This document shows positions 16,796 to 28,941 of a DNA stretch of 64,000 nucleotides, one piece after another. The notes below the pieces were generated by a model. It was not told where the DNA came from, did not search any database, and saw only the letters and a program-made list of their open reading frames with translations. Location: positions 2,418,001-2,482,000 of the forward strand of contig NZ_CP085051.1 of the NCBI RefSeq assembly GCF_020616335.1, written 5' to 3'. Each line of letters starts with the position of its first letter. Within the stretch, counting starts at the first letter, position 1. Both the position numbers and the translations under genes were made by a program. The DNA is from Corynebacterium uberis (GTDB lineage Bacteria > Actinomycetota > Actinomycetes > Mycobacteriales > Mycobacteriaceae).

Positions 16796-17707
16796 TTACT
16801 TCTTTACTTGTTCCGGTCGCACAACCATCATCGGGCAGGGCGCGGATTGCAGCAGGGCGCGGGAGGTAGATCCCAAAAGCATGCCCTTGAATCCACCGCG
16901 ACCGTGGGAGCCAACAACGAGGAGCTGGGCGCCGTCGGCAGCCTCAACGAGGGCGCGCACCGGGCGATCCCTGGTGATGACCTTCTTGACGTCGACGTCG
17001 GGATGCTGCGCGATGAGCGGCTCGAGGCGCTCGGCAAGCAGTTCTGCCTGCTGCTGCTCCACTTCCTCCCATTGCTGCTGGGCGGCCGACAGCCCGGCGA
17101 GCGAGGCCTGGACCTGCATGTCCATCCAGGTGTGCACGGCGACCAGCTCCGCGTCGCGGACATCAGCCTCGGCGAAGGCGATTTCCGTCGCCTTCTCAGA
17201 GACCTCGGAGCCGTCCACGCCGACGACGATGGGGCCGTACTTTGTGGTCTCATCCACCAGGTTGTCCTCGCGCACCACCACGACCGGGCAGGATGCGTGA
17301 GAGACCACGGCGGCGGAGACGGAGCCCATCACCATGCCGGACAGCCCGCCCAGGCCGCGCGAGCCCATGACAATCATGGTGGATTCCTTGGACATTTCCA
17401 GGAGCATGTCAATGGGCGAGCCCTCGGCGATGGTGTGGCCGATCTTGAGCTCGGGGGCGATTTCCCGCGCGACGGTCTTGGCCTCTTCGATCTTCTCCAT
17501 GGCGTCATCCTGGAGGTCATCGAAGAGCTCCTGCGGCGGCACCATGCCCTCGGCGTAGAGGTATTGCGGCATGGTGTAGCTGGTGGCAAGACGCAGGGGC
17601 ACGTCGCGCTTGTTGGCGGTATTTGCTGCCCAGCGGACTGCTTGCTTGGATGCGTTGGATCCGTCGACTGCTACGACGATGATGTCCTCAATGTCATGGG
17701 TGCTCAT
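16796..17707 (-). CDS. Universal stress protein, two UspA domains
   Basis: A 303-residue protein with tandem Usp domains. The first begins IIVVAVDGSNASKQAVRWA and ends with GSRGLGGLSGMVMGSVSAAV, the second begins IVVGVDGSEVSEKATEIA and ends with GSHGRGGFKGMLLGSTSRAL. Both carry the G-x2-G-x9-G(S/T) ATP-binding signature. Tandem Usp proteins bind ATP and are induced by starvation, hypoxia or stress in actinobacteria. The gene lies upstream of the GlsB-like gene on the same strand, 176 bases apart. Confidence 0.9.
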   Translation of the reverse strand: MSTHDIEDIIVVAVDGSNASKQAVRWAANTANKRDVPLRLATSYTMPQYLYAEGMVPPQELFDDLQDDAMEKIEEAKTVAREIAPELKIGHTIAEGSPIDMLLEMSKESTMIVMGSRGLGGLSGMVMGSVSAAVVSHASCPVVVVREDNLVDETTKYGPIVVGVDGSEVSEKATEIAFAEADVRDAELVAVHTWMDMQVQASLAGLSAAQQQWEEVEQQQAELLAERLEPLIAQHPDVDVKKVITRDRPVRALVEAADGAQLLVVGSHGRGGFKGMLLGSTSRALLQSAPCPMMVVRPEQVKK

Positions 17708-17831
17708 GAGCGTCCTACCCTTTCTTGATGGCTGGTGTCTTTTTCCGTCATTGCCGCGTCGGTGCGGCGCAGCGCCATCACGCCTGCCATACTACCCCGA
17801 TTTTGTCACCCCTACCCCCTATGATGGTGGG

Positions 17832-18875
17832 ATGGTCGCAGCAGAATCCGAGGTCACGCCGCCTTCCGCGAGGCTTCCGGGGGAGGGTTGTGCGCGCCGT
17901 ACTCGTCGCGGCCGCAGCGCGCCGCTGCCCGTGCGCGACGGCCTCAACCCCAGCAGGGTGCGCACCGGCGACGAACCCATGCGCGCCGGTGACGTTCTGC
18001 TCCACGTCATCTCTACCCAGCGCCGCCGGCACCCGCACGACGGCCCTGAGGCCATCGCCGCTCGCTTCGCCCGCGGGGAGGTTCGTCTGCGCGATGGGCG
18101 CCCCCTAGCGCCGGACGATCTCCTCGACCCGGGCACTGACCTGTGGTTTTACCGCATGCCCGCGCCAGAAACCCCGGTGCCGGGGCGTTGCGAGGTGATC
18201 TTCCAGGATGACTCCATCATGGTGATCTCCAAACCCGCCTTCCTCGCCACGATGCCCCGCGGCGCCCACATCACCGAATCGGTCGTCGTGAAGCTGCGCA
18301 GCCGCCTTGACGAGCCCGAGCTCGCCCCCGCCCACCGCCTGGACCGCCTGACCAGCGGCCTGCTCCTGTTGACCCGCCGCCGCGAGGTCCGCGGCGCCTA
18401 CCAAGAACTCTTCGCCTCCCGCACGGTGACCAAGACCTATTGCGCGATCGCCCCGCTTCTCGACGCCCCCCGCCTCCCGCTCCACTGGACCGAACCGCTC
18501 CGCAAAACTCGCGGGGACCTGGCGGCCCGGATCGACGAGCAGGGTGCCGCCTGCCACACGGAGGTCGCCGACTGCGCTGCGCTTCCGGCGCCTGTCTGCC
18601 GAGGACTGACCGCACGATACGGGCTTGACCCGGGGATTCGGCTGGGCAGCTACACGCTGCTGCCGCACACGGGGCGCACCCACCAGCTGCGGGCGCACAT
18701 GAGCGCCCACGGGGTACCAATTCTGGGCGACCCCCTCTACCCCGTGGTGCATGACGACGCCCCGGATGACTTCACCCGACCGCTGTTACTGCACGCCGAA
18801 AGCCTAAGCTTCCGCGACCCGATCAGCGGCACAATGCGCTCTTTCACCGCGACCCCGGAGTGGGCTGTGTCCTAG
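17832..18875 (+). CDS. RluA-type rRNA pseudouridine synthase
   Basis: A 347-residue RluA/RsuA-family pseudouridine synthase. After a basic N-terminal region the catalytic domain has motif I AHRLDRLTSGLLLL with the nucleophilic Asp, then RTVTKTYCAI, and the C-terminal PHTGRTHQLRAHMSAHG. It converts a specific uridine in rRNA to pseudouridine; the target is not predictable. TATGAT six bases before the ATG suggests a leaderless start. A one-mismatch copy of the dispersed word lies within the gene at 18455-18470, encoding part of LLDAPRLP between conserved blocks. It converges on the Nudix-like gene with a four-base overlap. Confidence 0.88.
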   Translation: MVAAESEVTPPSARLPGEGCARRTRRGRSAPLPVRDGLNPSRVRTGDEPMRAGDVLLHVISTQRRRHPHDGPEAIAARFARGEVRLRDGRPLAPDDLLDPGTDLWFYRMPAPETPVPGRCEVIFQDDSIMVISKPAFLATMPRGAHITESVVVKLRSRLDEPELAPAHRLDRLTSGLLLLTRRREVRGAYQELFASRTVTKTYCAIAPLLDAPRLPLHWTEPLRKTRGDLAARIDEQGAACHTEVADCAALPAPVCRGLTARYGLDPGIRLGSYTLLPHTGRTHQLRAHMSAHGVPILGDPLYPVVHDDAPDDFTRPLLLHAESLSFRDPISGTMRSFTATPEWAVS

Positions 18876-19360
18876 TTGTCCTGCTGAGAGGGCGCAATGA
18901 CGGCCCCGTTTTCTGCGGCGGGCGCCGCCGGGAAGGGGCGCAGCCGACGCACACCGGGGCGCAGCTTGCCGAACACCTTGTTCACCAGCGGGGAGAGGAT
19001 CCTGCCTTCTTCCGGGGCGGCGGTTGCACCGGGGTAGGCCCAGATCAGGGCGTCAATATCGTCGTAGGGAAGGGCGAGCGCCCCGCCGGAGCCGAGGAAA
19101 ACGGTGGCGTCAATATCAGTGGTGGGGTCCTCGTAGGCATCGGCGGTGAAGGTTCCCAGCTTGGTTAAGGTGGCCGCGTTGAGGTGGACGCCTACTTGGC
19201 GGGCGCATTCGTTGACTACGACCTCTGTTGCGTCGCCACCGGCGGGCAGTTCGCCGCCGGGAAACTCGTAGACCTTTGTTCCTGTTTTACGTACCAGGAG
19301 GTAGCGACCATAGCCGTCTGGGATGGCTACGCAAGCCAGGGATAGTGTCTGATCAGACAT
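18872..19360 (-). CDS. Nudix-fold protein with degenerate Nudix box
   Basis: A 162-residue protein with a Nudix-like N-terminal fold: RYLLVRKTGTKVYEFPGGEL is typical of strands leading to the Nudix helix. The following box should read GX5EX7REUXEEXGU, but here the end reads VVNECARQVGV: the Arg is Asn and the last two catalytic glutamates are Arg and Gln. Metal-dependent hydrolysis is therefore doubtful. The C-terminal 70 residues carry no further motif. The start follows an AAGGG site. It lies directly after the rRNA operon terminator. Confidence 0.7.
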   Translation of the reverse strand: MSDQTLSLACVAIPDGYGRYLLVRKTGTKVYEFPGGELPAGGDATEVVVNECARQVGVHLNAATLTKLGTFTADAYEDPTTDIDATVFLGSGGALALPYDDIDALIWAYPGATAAPEEGRILSPLVNKVFGKLRPGVRRLRPFPAAPAAENGAVIAPSQQDN

Positions 19361-19437
19361 GGGAATTTACCCTTCATCACCGTTAACAGAATCGAATATA
19401 AGTGTAGCAGCGGTGTGAAGTTTCTGGGTATGCGAAA

Positions 19438-19489
19438 GTGGTCTGTGTGTAACACCAGGGCACAACACCCCGGCCTACACACAGACCAC
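19438..19489 (-). terminator. rRNA operon terminator
   Basis: Perfect 14-base arms GTGGTCTGTGTGTA / TACACACAGACCAC enclosing a 24-base loop with an inner GC stem, 19 bases past the 5S gene on the minus strand. Confidence 0.8.
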
Positions 19490-19507
19490 AAACACAAACA
19501 TTAAGTT

Positions 19508-19626
19508 AAAGGCCGGCAGCAACCTACTCTCCCACACCCTCCCGAGTGCAGTACCATCAGCGTGAAACGGGCTTAGCTTCCGGGTTCGAAAAGGGACCGG
19601 GCGTGACCCCGCCACCATCAACCACC
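19508..19626 (-). rRNA. rrf: 5S ribosomal RNA
   Basis: About 119 bases. On the minus strand the sequence has the conserved 5S elements, including the CCCGGAAGCTAAGCCC segment and the closing GGGAGAGTAGG..GCCGGC helix near the 3' end. It is the last gene of the rRNA operon. Ends are estimated from family pairing and may be off by a few bases. Confidence 0.93.
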
Positions 19627-19737
19627 GACACAACCAAAAAACAACCAACCAGCACAAGCCAACAAGCCATGCCAGACACTGCACAGTGGACGCAAACACC
19701 CATAATACTCTTGCACAACAACAACGATTGTTGTGTT

Positions 19738-24602
<4,865 letters not shown>

Positions 24603-25056
24603 AAAAGGCTCGTGAAAAGCCAAAACCTAGCAAAAAAGAAAAACTGACAAGAAAAATAATCAAAACAACAATCATCACTGCCAGCCAACAACAACCACCA
24701 CAACCAAATTGTGGCACTTATTTAACGTGGCCGTTACACCACGCTGGCACACACCAACCAACCCCACCCATACAAAGCAGAGCCAGCTGAAACAATGACA
24801 ACAAAATCAAAAAAGTACATTGGTACGCTATTGAGTTCTCACACAACACACCCACAACCCTCCACACACCAGCACAACCGGAATGCAAAGACAAGGAGTA
24901 ATGATGGCCAGCGTCTTGTTTTCCTATCGCCACACTCACCAACTACTGGCGGGGGCGCTGTCGGTCGCGCTGACTCGAACTAATCTACACACACCCCACC
25001 AACAACACAACCCCCCAGCTCACACCACATTTTCCCACCACCACACCCCGCCGCAA
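24603..25056 (-). other. rRNA operon leader and promoter region
   Basis: No protein gene. On the operon strand it holds the promoter at 24982-25010 and, near 24825-24840, a GAACTCAATAG segment like the boxA antitermination signal of actinobacterial rRNA leaders. Confidence 0.6.
24982..25010 (-). promoter_or_regulatory. rRNA operon promoter
   Basis: On the minus strand, TTGTGT (25005-25010) and TAGATT (24982-24987) are separated by exactly 17 bases, about 380 bases upstream of the 16S gene. Confidence 0.7.
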
Positions 25057-25431
25057 TCACGAGTACAAACCGCGACTCTCGGCGACTCGCTCCACCAGGT
25101 CGTGCAGGCGGCTGCGGTCAATATCCAGGCGCGCTGCCTCGTCAATGAGCGGGGCGACGTAGGCCGCGGCGAAGTCCGCACGGCGCCGGGCCAGGATCAT
25201 CTCGCGCGCCTCCGGGGTGACAAACATGCCCACCCCACGGCGTTTGGCCACCACCCCGGCATCGACAAGCAAGGCCAACCCGCGGCGCGCCGTGGCGGGG
25301 TTGATCTCATGGAAGGCGGCAAGCTCAGTGGTTGACGGCGCCTGCTGGCCGGGCTTGAGGGCACCTTCCACGATCGAGTCCTCCACCAGGGTGGCTATCT
25401 GCCGGTAGAGCGGGGCGGCTGATTCATCCAT
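25057..25431 (-). CDS. GntR family transcriptional regulator (YtrA-like)
   Basis: A 124-residue regulator: an N-terminal winged helix (PLYRQIATLVEDSIVEGALKPG, shown as PLYRQIATLVEDSI and GALKPGQQAPSTTELA, then INPATARRGLALLVDAGVV) and only a short helical C-terminus, which is the YtrA subfamily layout. Members usually control an adjacent ABC transporter, but none is next to this gene; it stands alone between the rRNA operon and a NYN-domain gene. The ATG at 25431 (MDESAAPLYRQ) starts right before the conserved domain. Its target is unknown. Confidence 0.85.
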   Translation of the reverse strand: MDESAAPLYRQIATLVEDSIVEGALKPGQQAPSTTELAAFHEINPATARRGLALLVDAGVVAKRRGVGMFVTPEAREMILARRRADFAAAYVAPLIDEAARLDIDRSRLHDLVERVAESRGLYS

Positions 25432-25577
25432 GCGGTTCTTCCTGTCCGGGGTGTGTGGACGGCCCACACTAGGCTCGCTGCTTAGTTACTCATGTAACTA
25501 ACCGCCTGGCCCAAAGTCAACGCTGCTGGGCGTTCTCTGGGCGTGGCCACCCGACACAATGCGCGCGGGGGTGCGCC

Positions 25578-25593
25578 GGGGGCGTCGATAAGC
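25578..25593 (+). repeat. Exact copy of dispersed word GGGGGCGTCGATAAGC (intergenic)
   Basis: Exact match in the divergent gap between the GntR gene and the NYN-domain gene. Confidence 0.85.
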
Positions 25594-25701
25594 AAGGCGC
25601 TGACCTGCACGTTCGCGCCAACATCGACGCGAGCGTAGTGGATGATGCATCCTGGACTAGCAACGCACTCAACGCGTATTAGACGAACGGAATTAGTAGC
25701 C

Positions 25702-27198
25702 ATGCTTGAACGAACATTGGTATTTGTAGACACCTCCTACTTGCTAGCGAGCTTTTATAACAGCTGGGAGACCGGCGCACGCGCCCAATTAGAGATCGAC
25801 CTGCCCGAAGTGGTCTCGGTCCTTGGATCGATGATCGAAAACCAGCTTGACCAGCCGATTCACCGACAGCTCTGGTACGACGGGATCCCCGATTCCGGCC
25901 CCCACCGCTACCAACGCGCGCTACGCACCTGCGACGGCGTCCAACTGCGCGCAGGCCAGCTCATCGAATGGGGCGAGCGGCGCACACAAAAGGCCGTGGA
26001 CACCCGACTCGTGGCGGACATGGTCATCTCCGCCTGCCAACACCAGTGCTCCGACATGGTGCTCGTCTCCGGCGACGCGGACATGATCCCCGGCGTGGAC
26101 GAAGCAACCAAGGCCGGGGCGCGCGTCCATCTCTACGGCTTCGGCTGGGACTCCATGTCCTCCGCGCTACGCCACGCCTGTGACACCACCACCATCCTCG
26201 ACCCGCGCGAAGACTTCGCCGACTCCATGCAGCTAGAAATCCTCGAAGGGCCGCTGCCGCCCATCATTCGCAACAAACCCCTCGGCGATACCGAGCCGCC
26301 GGAGGAACCCGGCCGCGCGCTCATCCCCGAAAACGCCACCTACGGCTACAGCAAGACCGGCACGCATGGCGGCCATGGCAATCACGCTGGCCCCGGCCAG
26401 GGGGGCAACCCCCACGCCGACCAGCGCGCCACCGAGGACGCACAGTCAACACAGACTCACGACGCCCCCGAGACCGCGGCCTCCACCGAGGCGCCCACCG
26501 CAGCCGACACCGCGAGCGCAGCCCCCGCAACACCCGGCACGTCCGACGCCCCAGCCGCCTCCGAACCCGAGGCGCTACGCACCCCCACCGCCGACGACGC
26601 CGAAAGCCCAGCCCCCTCCGCCTCCAGCGCGCCGGCGACCAGCGCCCAGGACTCCCGCGCCCAGGCGCAACAGGAAGCCACCCGCACCGAGCACCTTGAC
26701 CAGGCCGGCGCCGGGTCGCGCAAGCCAGAAACCGCCCGCAGCATCGGCGATTCCCCCGCCGACGCCGACGACTTCGAGGACATCGAAGACCTGGCCACCG
26801 CGCCGACGCACCGCACCAAGACTGGCCACAAGGCCTCCGGCCGGGGCAACCGCCCCGCCCCCAAGCCGTCCATGATGGCCCCGAAGCGACGCCTGCGCTC
26901 CCGCTACGTGCCGCTGCCCAACGAGGTGTGGGCCTCAGCCGGCTACCAAACCCCCTATGACGTCGGGCAACAGTACGCCACCTGGTGGTACGAGAACGCC
27001 GCCACCACCGAACAGCGCGACCAGGCCCATCTGCTCTCCGGCGGCGGGCTACCCCCGGACGTGGACCGGCCGCTGCTGCAATTCGCCTGCGAGACCCTCC
27101 ACGAGTACACGCTGTCTGAGACGCAGCGCGTCAACCTGCGCGACGGGTTCCACGCCGGAATCCGCGGGGTGCTCATCAACATCCGCAACCGCGACTAA
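25702..27198 (+). CDS. NYN domain-containing protein (putative RNase-fold)
   Basis: A 498-residue protein. Residues 1-175 form a NYN (PIN-like) domain: Asp10 in VFVDTSYLL, the VDTRLVADM segment and SGDADMIP supply the acidic residues expected around a metal centre, so an RNase role is plausible. Residues about 220-390 are low-complexity (Ala, Pro, Thr, Glu) and probably disordered. The last 100 residues form a second conserved globular part (LRSRYVPLPNEVWASAG onward) seen in actinobacterial LabA-like proteins. The start at 25702 is directly before the domain. It is divergent from the GntR regulator and converges on rsmP. Confidence 0.8.
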   Translation: MLERTLVFVDTSYLLASFYNSWETGARAQLEIDLPEVVSVLGSMIENQLDQPIHRQLWYDGIPDSGPHRYQRALRTCDGVQLRAGQLIEWGERRTQKAVDTRLVADMVISACQHQCSDMVLVSGDADMIPGVDEATKAGARVHLYGFGWDSMSSALRHACDTTTILDPREDFADSMQLEILEGPLPPIIRNKPLGDTEPPEEPGRALIPENATYGYSKTGTHGGHGNHAGPGQGGNPHADQRATEDAQSTQTHDAPETAASTEAPTAADTASAAPATPGTSDAPAASEPEALRTPTADDAESPAPSASSAPATSAQDSRAQAQQEATRTEHLDQAGAGSRKPETARSIGDSPADADDFEDIEDLATAPTHRTKTGHKASGRGNRPAPKPSMMAPKRRLRSRYVPLPNEVWASAGYQTPYDVGQQYATWWYENAATTEQRDQAHLLSGGGLPPDVDRPLLQFACETLHEYTLSETQRVNLRDGFHAGIRGVLINIRNRD

Positions 27199-27236
27199 CC
27201 CCCCCCCGCTCCGGGAAAGGAGCAGGGGGCGGGGGG
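27199..27236 (+). terminator. Terminator between NYN gene and rsmP
   Basis: C-run and GCTCC (to 27212) pair with GGAGC and a G-run (from 27219) around a GGGAAA loop, between convergent genes. Confidence 0.6.
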
Positions 27237-27250
27237 CAGCGGGCGGGCCC

Positions 27251-28126
27251 TTACTTTTCTGGCGTCTCCGCGTCCTGGGCGGCGTCGGAACGCGGGGCAT
27301 CGGCCTGCGGGGCGTCGGTAATTACATCCGCCTCGGCCGGCTCCTCGGGGGCGGCGTCCTTCGGTGCCTCTACTGCGCGCGCCTGCCCGGAGGTGAGCTC
27401 ACCACCGGCCTCGCCACGCATCTGGGCGCGGATCTCCTCCAACCGGGAGGCGGCCTTCAGGTCGCGGCCCGCCGTGGCGATCTCTGCCATGCGTGAGCCC
27501 ACGGAGTTTTCCGTGAGCTCCTGGGCGCCGAGCGCCGTGGCATAGCGGCGCTCGATCTTCTCCCGCACGCCATCGAGGGTGGGCACGGAGTCATCGGCAA
27601 CCGACAGGGAGTCCAGTGCCTGATTGGAGGCCTCCTGCATCTTGGTCTGGCTGACCTGGGAGCGCAGCTGGTCAATCTGGCCCAGCTGTTCCTTGAGCCG
27701 GGCCTCCGACTCCTGCTGCTTGCGCTGGGCTGCCTCGGCCGCCTGCTTGGCCTGCTGGTGCGCGGTGGTGGTGTCCGCGATCTCCTGGTCTACGGCCACC
27801 AGCTGGCTGGCAAGCACTTCCGCGGTGTTGGTGTACTGCGTGGATGTGGCCGCGTCTCCCTGCGCTGCCGCCTTGTCCGCAAGGGTGAGGGCCTGGCGGG
27901 CCTGGTCCTGGAGCTTGTCCTGCTCCTTGAGGAGGCGGTCGAGCTTCATCTCCAGCTGGTGGCCGTTGCCGATGATCTTGGCTGCCTGCTCGGTGATCTC
28001 CTGGTGCTGCTTCTTGGCGGCCTCGGTGGCCTGCTGGATTTGCACCAAGGGATCGGCGTTCTCATCGATCTTGGTGTCCAGGGAAGACATCAGGTACTTC
28101 CAGCCTTTGGAGAAGGGATTAGCCAT
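27251..28126 (-). CDS. rsmP: PspA/IM30-family coiled-coil protein RsmP
   Basis: A 291-residue protein beginning MANPFSKGWKYLMSSLDT, which is the start of C. glutamicum RsmP as I recall. RsmP is an actinobacterial PspA-like cytoskeletal protein that forms filaments and affects rod shape and polar growth, regulated by phosphorylation. Residues 25-190 are one long coiled coil rich in Gln, Lys, Glu and Ala; the C-terminal 60 residues are acidic and probably disordered. The ATG at 28126 is the first start after the promoter region; the longer open frame is not supported. Confidence 0.85.
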   Translation of the reverse strand: MANPFSKGWKYLMSSLDTKIDENADPLVQIQQATEAAKKQHQEITEQAAKIIGNGHQLEMKLDRLLKEQDKLQDQARQALTLADKAAAQGDAATSTQYTNTAEVLASQLVAVDQEIADTTTAHQQAKQAAEAAQRKQQESEARLKEQLGQIDQLRSQVSQTKMQEASNQALDSLSVADDSVPTLDGVREKIERRYATALGAQELTENSVGSRMAEIATAGRDLKAASRLEEIRAQMRGEAGGELTSGQARAVEAPKDAAPEEPAEADVITDAPQADAPRSDAAQDAETPEK

Positions 28127-28237
28127 GGCGAACGCTCGCTTCCTTAAAGATCGCGTGGGGGCGGGCAGGGGCTGCACCGCGCCTGTCTCACCGGCTACTC
28201 TACGGCCAATTGTGACGGTGCGCCGGGCACATGCACG

Positions 28238-28282
28238 CACGCCCCACCCCGGCGCGGCGCAGTGCCGGCGGGGTGGGGCGTG
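28238..28282 (-). terminator. Terminator of the thioredoxin gene
   Basis: Perfect 13-base arms CACGCCCCACCCC (28238-28250) and GGGGTGGGGCGTG (28270-28282), just past the thioredoxin stop. Confidence 0.65.
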
Positions 28283-28304
28283 GAAGCAGGGAGGAACCGG
28301 TGGC

Positions 28305-28697
28305 TTATTCGCTGGCCTCGGCGGCGGCATCCGCATCCGCGTTGGCCTGGTCTACCTGGCGGCGGACCTCATCCATGTCCAGGTTCTTGACCTGGTTGAT
28401 CAGGTCGTCGAGGGCGGCGGGCGGCAGTGCGCCGGCGTCGCGGAAGACCATGATGCCGTCGCGGAAGGCCATGAGCGTGGGGATCGCCTGGATTTCCAGG
28501 GCGGCAGAGACCGCCTGGTTGGCCTCGGTATCCAGCTTGGCAAAGGTGACGTCGGTGTGCTGTTCAGAGGCCTTGTCGTAGGTGGGGGCGAAGGCGCGGC
28601 AGGGGCCGCACCAGCTGGCCCAGGCGTCCACGAGGACGATGCCCTGTCCGCTCACGGTCTGCTCGAAGGTCTCATCCGTGACATCAATGGTGGCCAT
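28305..28697 (-). CDS. Thioredoxin-domain protein
   Basis: A 130-residue thioredoxin. The active site WCGPC is at residues 29-33, the cis-Pro segment is QAIPTLMAF, and GIVLVDAWASWC is the usual strand before the active site. There is no signal peptide, so it works in the cytosol, reducing disulfides or supporting MsrA-type enzymes. After the domain comes a short acidic, Ala/Asp-rich tail (residues 112-130). The ATG at 28697 is chosen over one four codons upstream because MATIDVTDETF matches the family start. It is divergent from the copper ATPase. Confidence 0.88.
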   Translation of the reverse strand: MATIDVTDETFEQTVSGQGIVLVDAWASWCGPCRAFAPTYDKASEQHTDVTFAKLDTEANQAVSAALEIQAIPTLMAFRDGIMVFRDAGALPPAALDDLINQVKNLDMDEVRRQVDQANADADAAAEASE

Positions 28698-28904
28698 GTG
28701 GTGCTCCAATCGTGTTGCGTCGTGTGTCTTCGTCGGTCGTGCTACTAGCTATTGCTTTTGTATTCGTGACATGTGCCGCCCCAGGCTTTGTGGTGTCCGC
28801 TGGGGCGCGGCGGGCCCATAGCCCTTCCGCCAAGCACCAACCGTCCACGGTAGCGCGGTATTCCCGGCGGGGTCCCGCGCGGCGCACTCGCGGGGCATCG
28901 GGCC

Positions 28905-28933
28905 TTGTCAGATACCCCCTGGGGGTATAGACT
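28905..28933 (+). promoter_or_regulatory. Copper-ATPase promoter with CsoR-like operator
   Basis: TTGTCA (-35, 28905-28910) and TAGACT (-10, 28928-28933) are spaced exactly 17 bases. Between them lies ATACCCCC-T-GGGGGTAT (28912-28928), the perfect palindrome typical of copper-sensing CsoR operators. The -10 is eight bases before the ATG, so the transcript is probably leaderless and CsoR would block polymerase directly. Confidence 0.85.
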
Positions 28934-28941
28934 GTGGCGTT

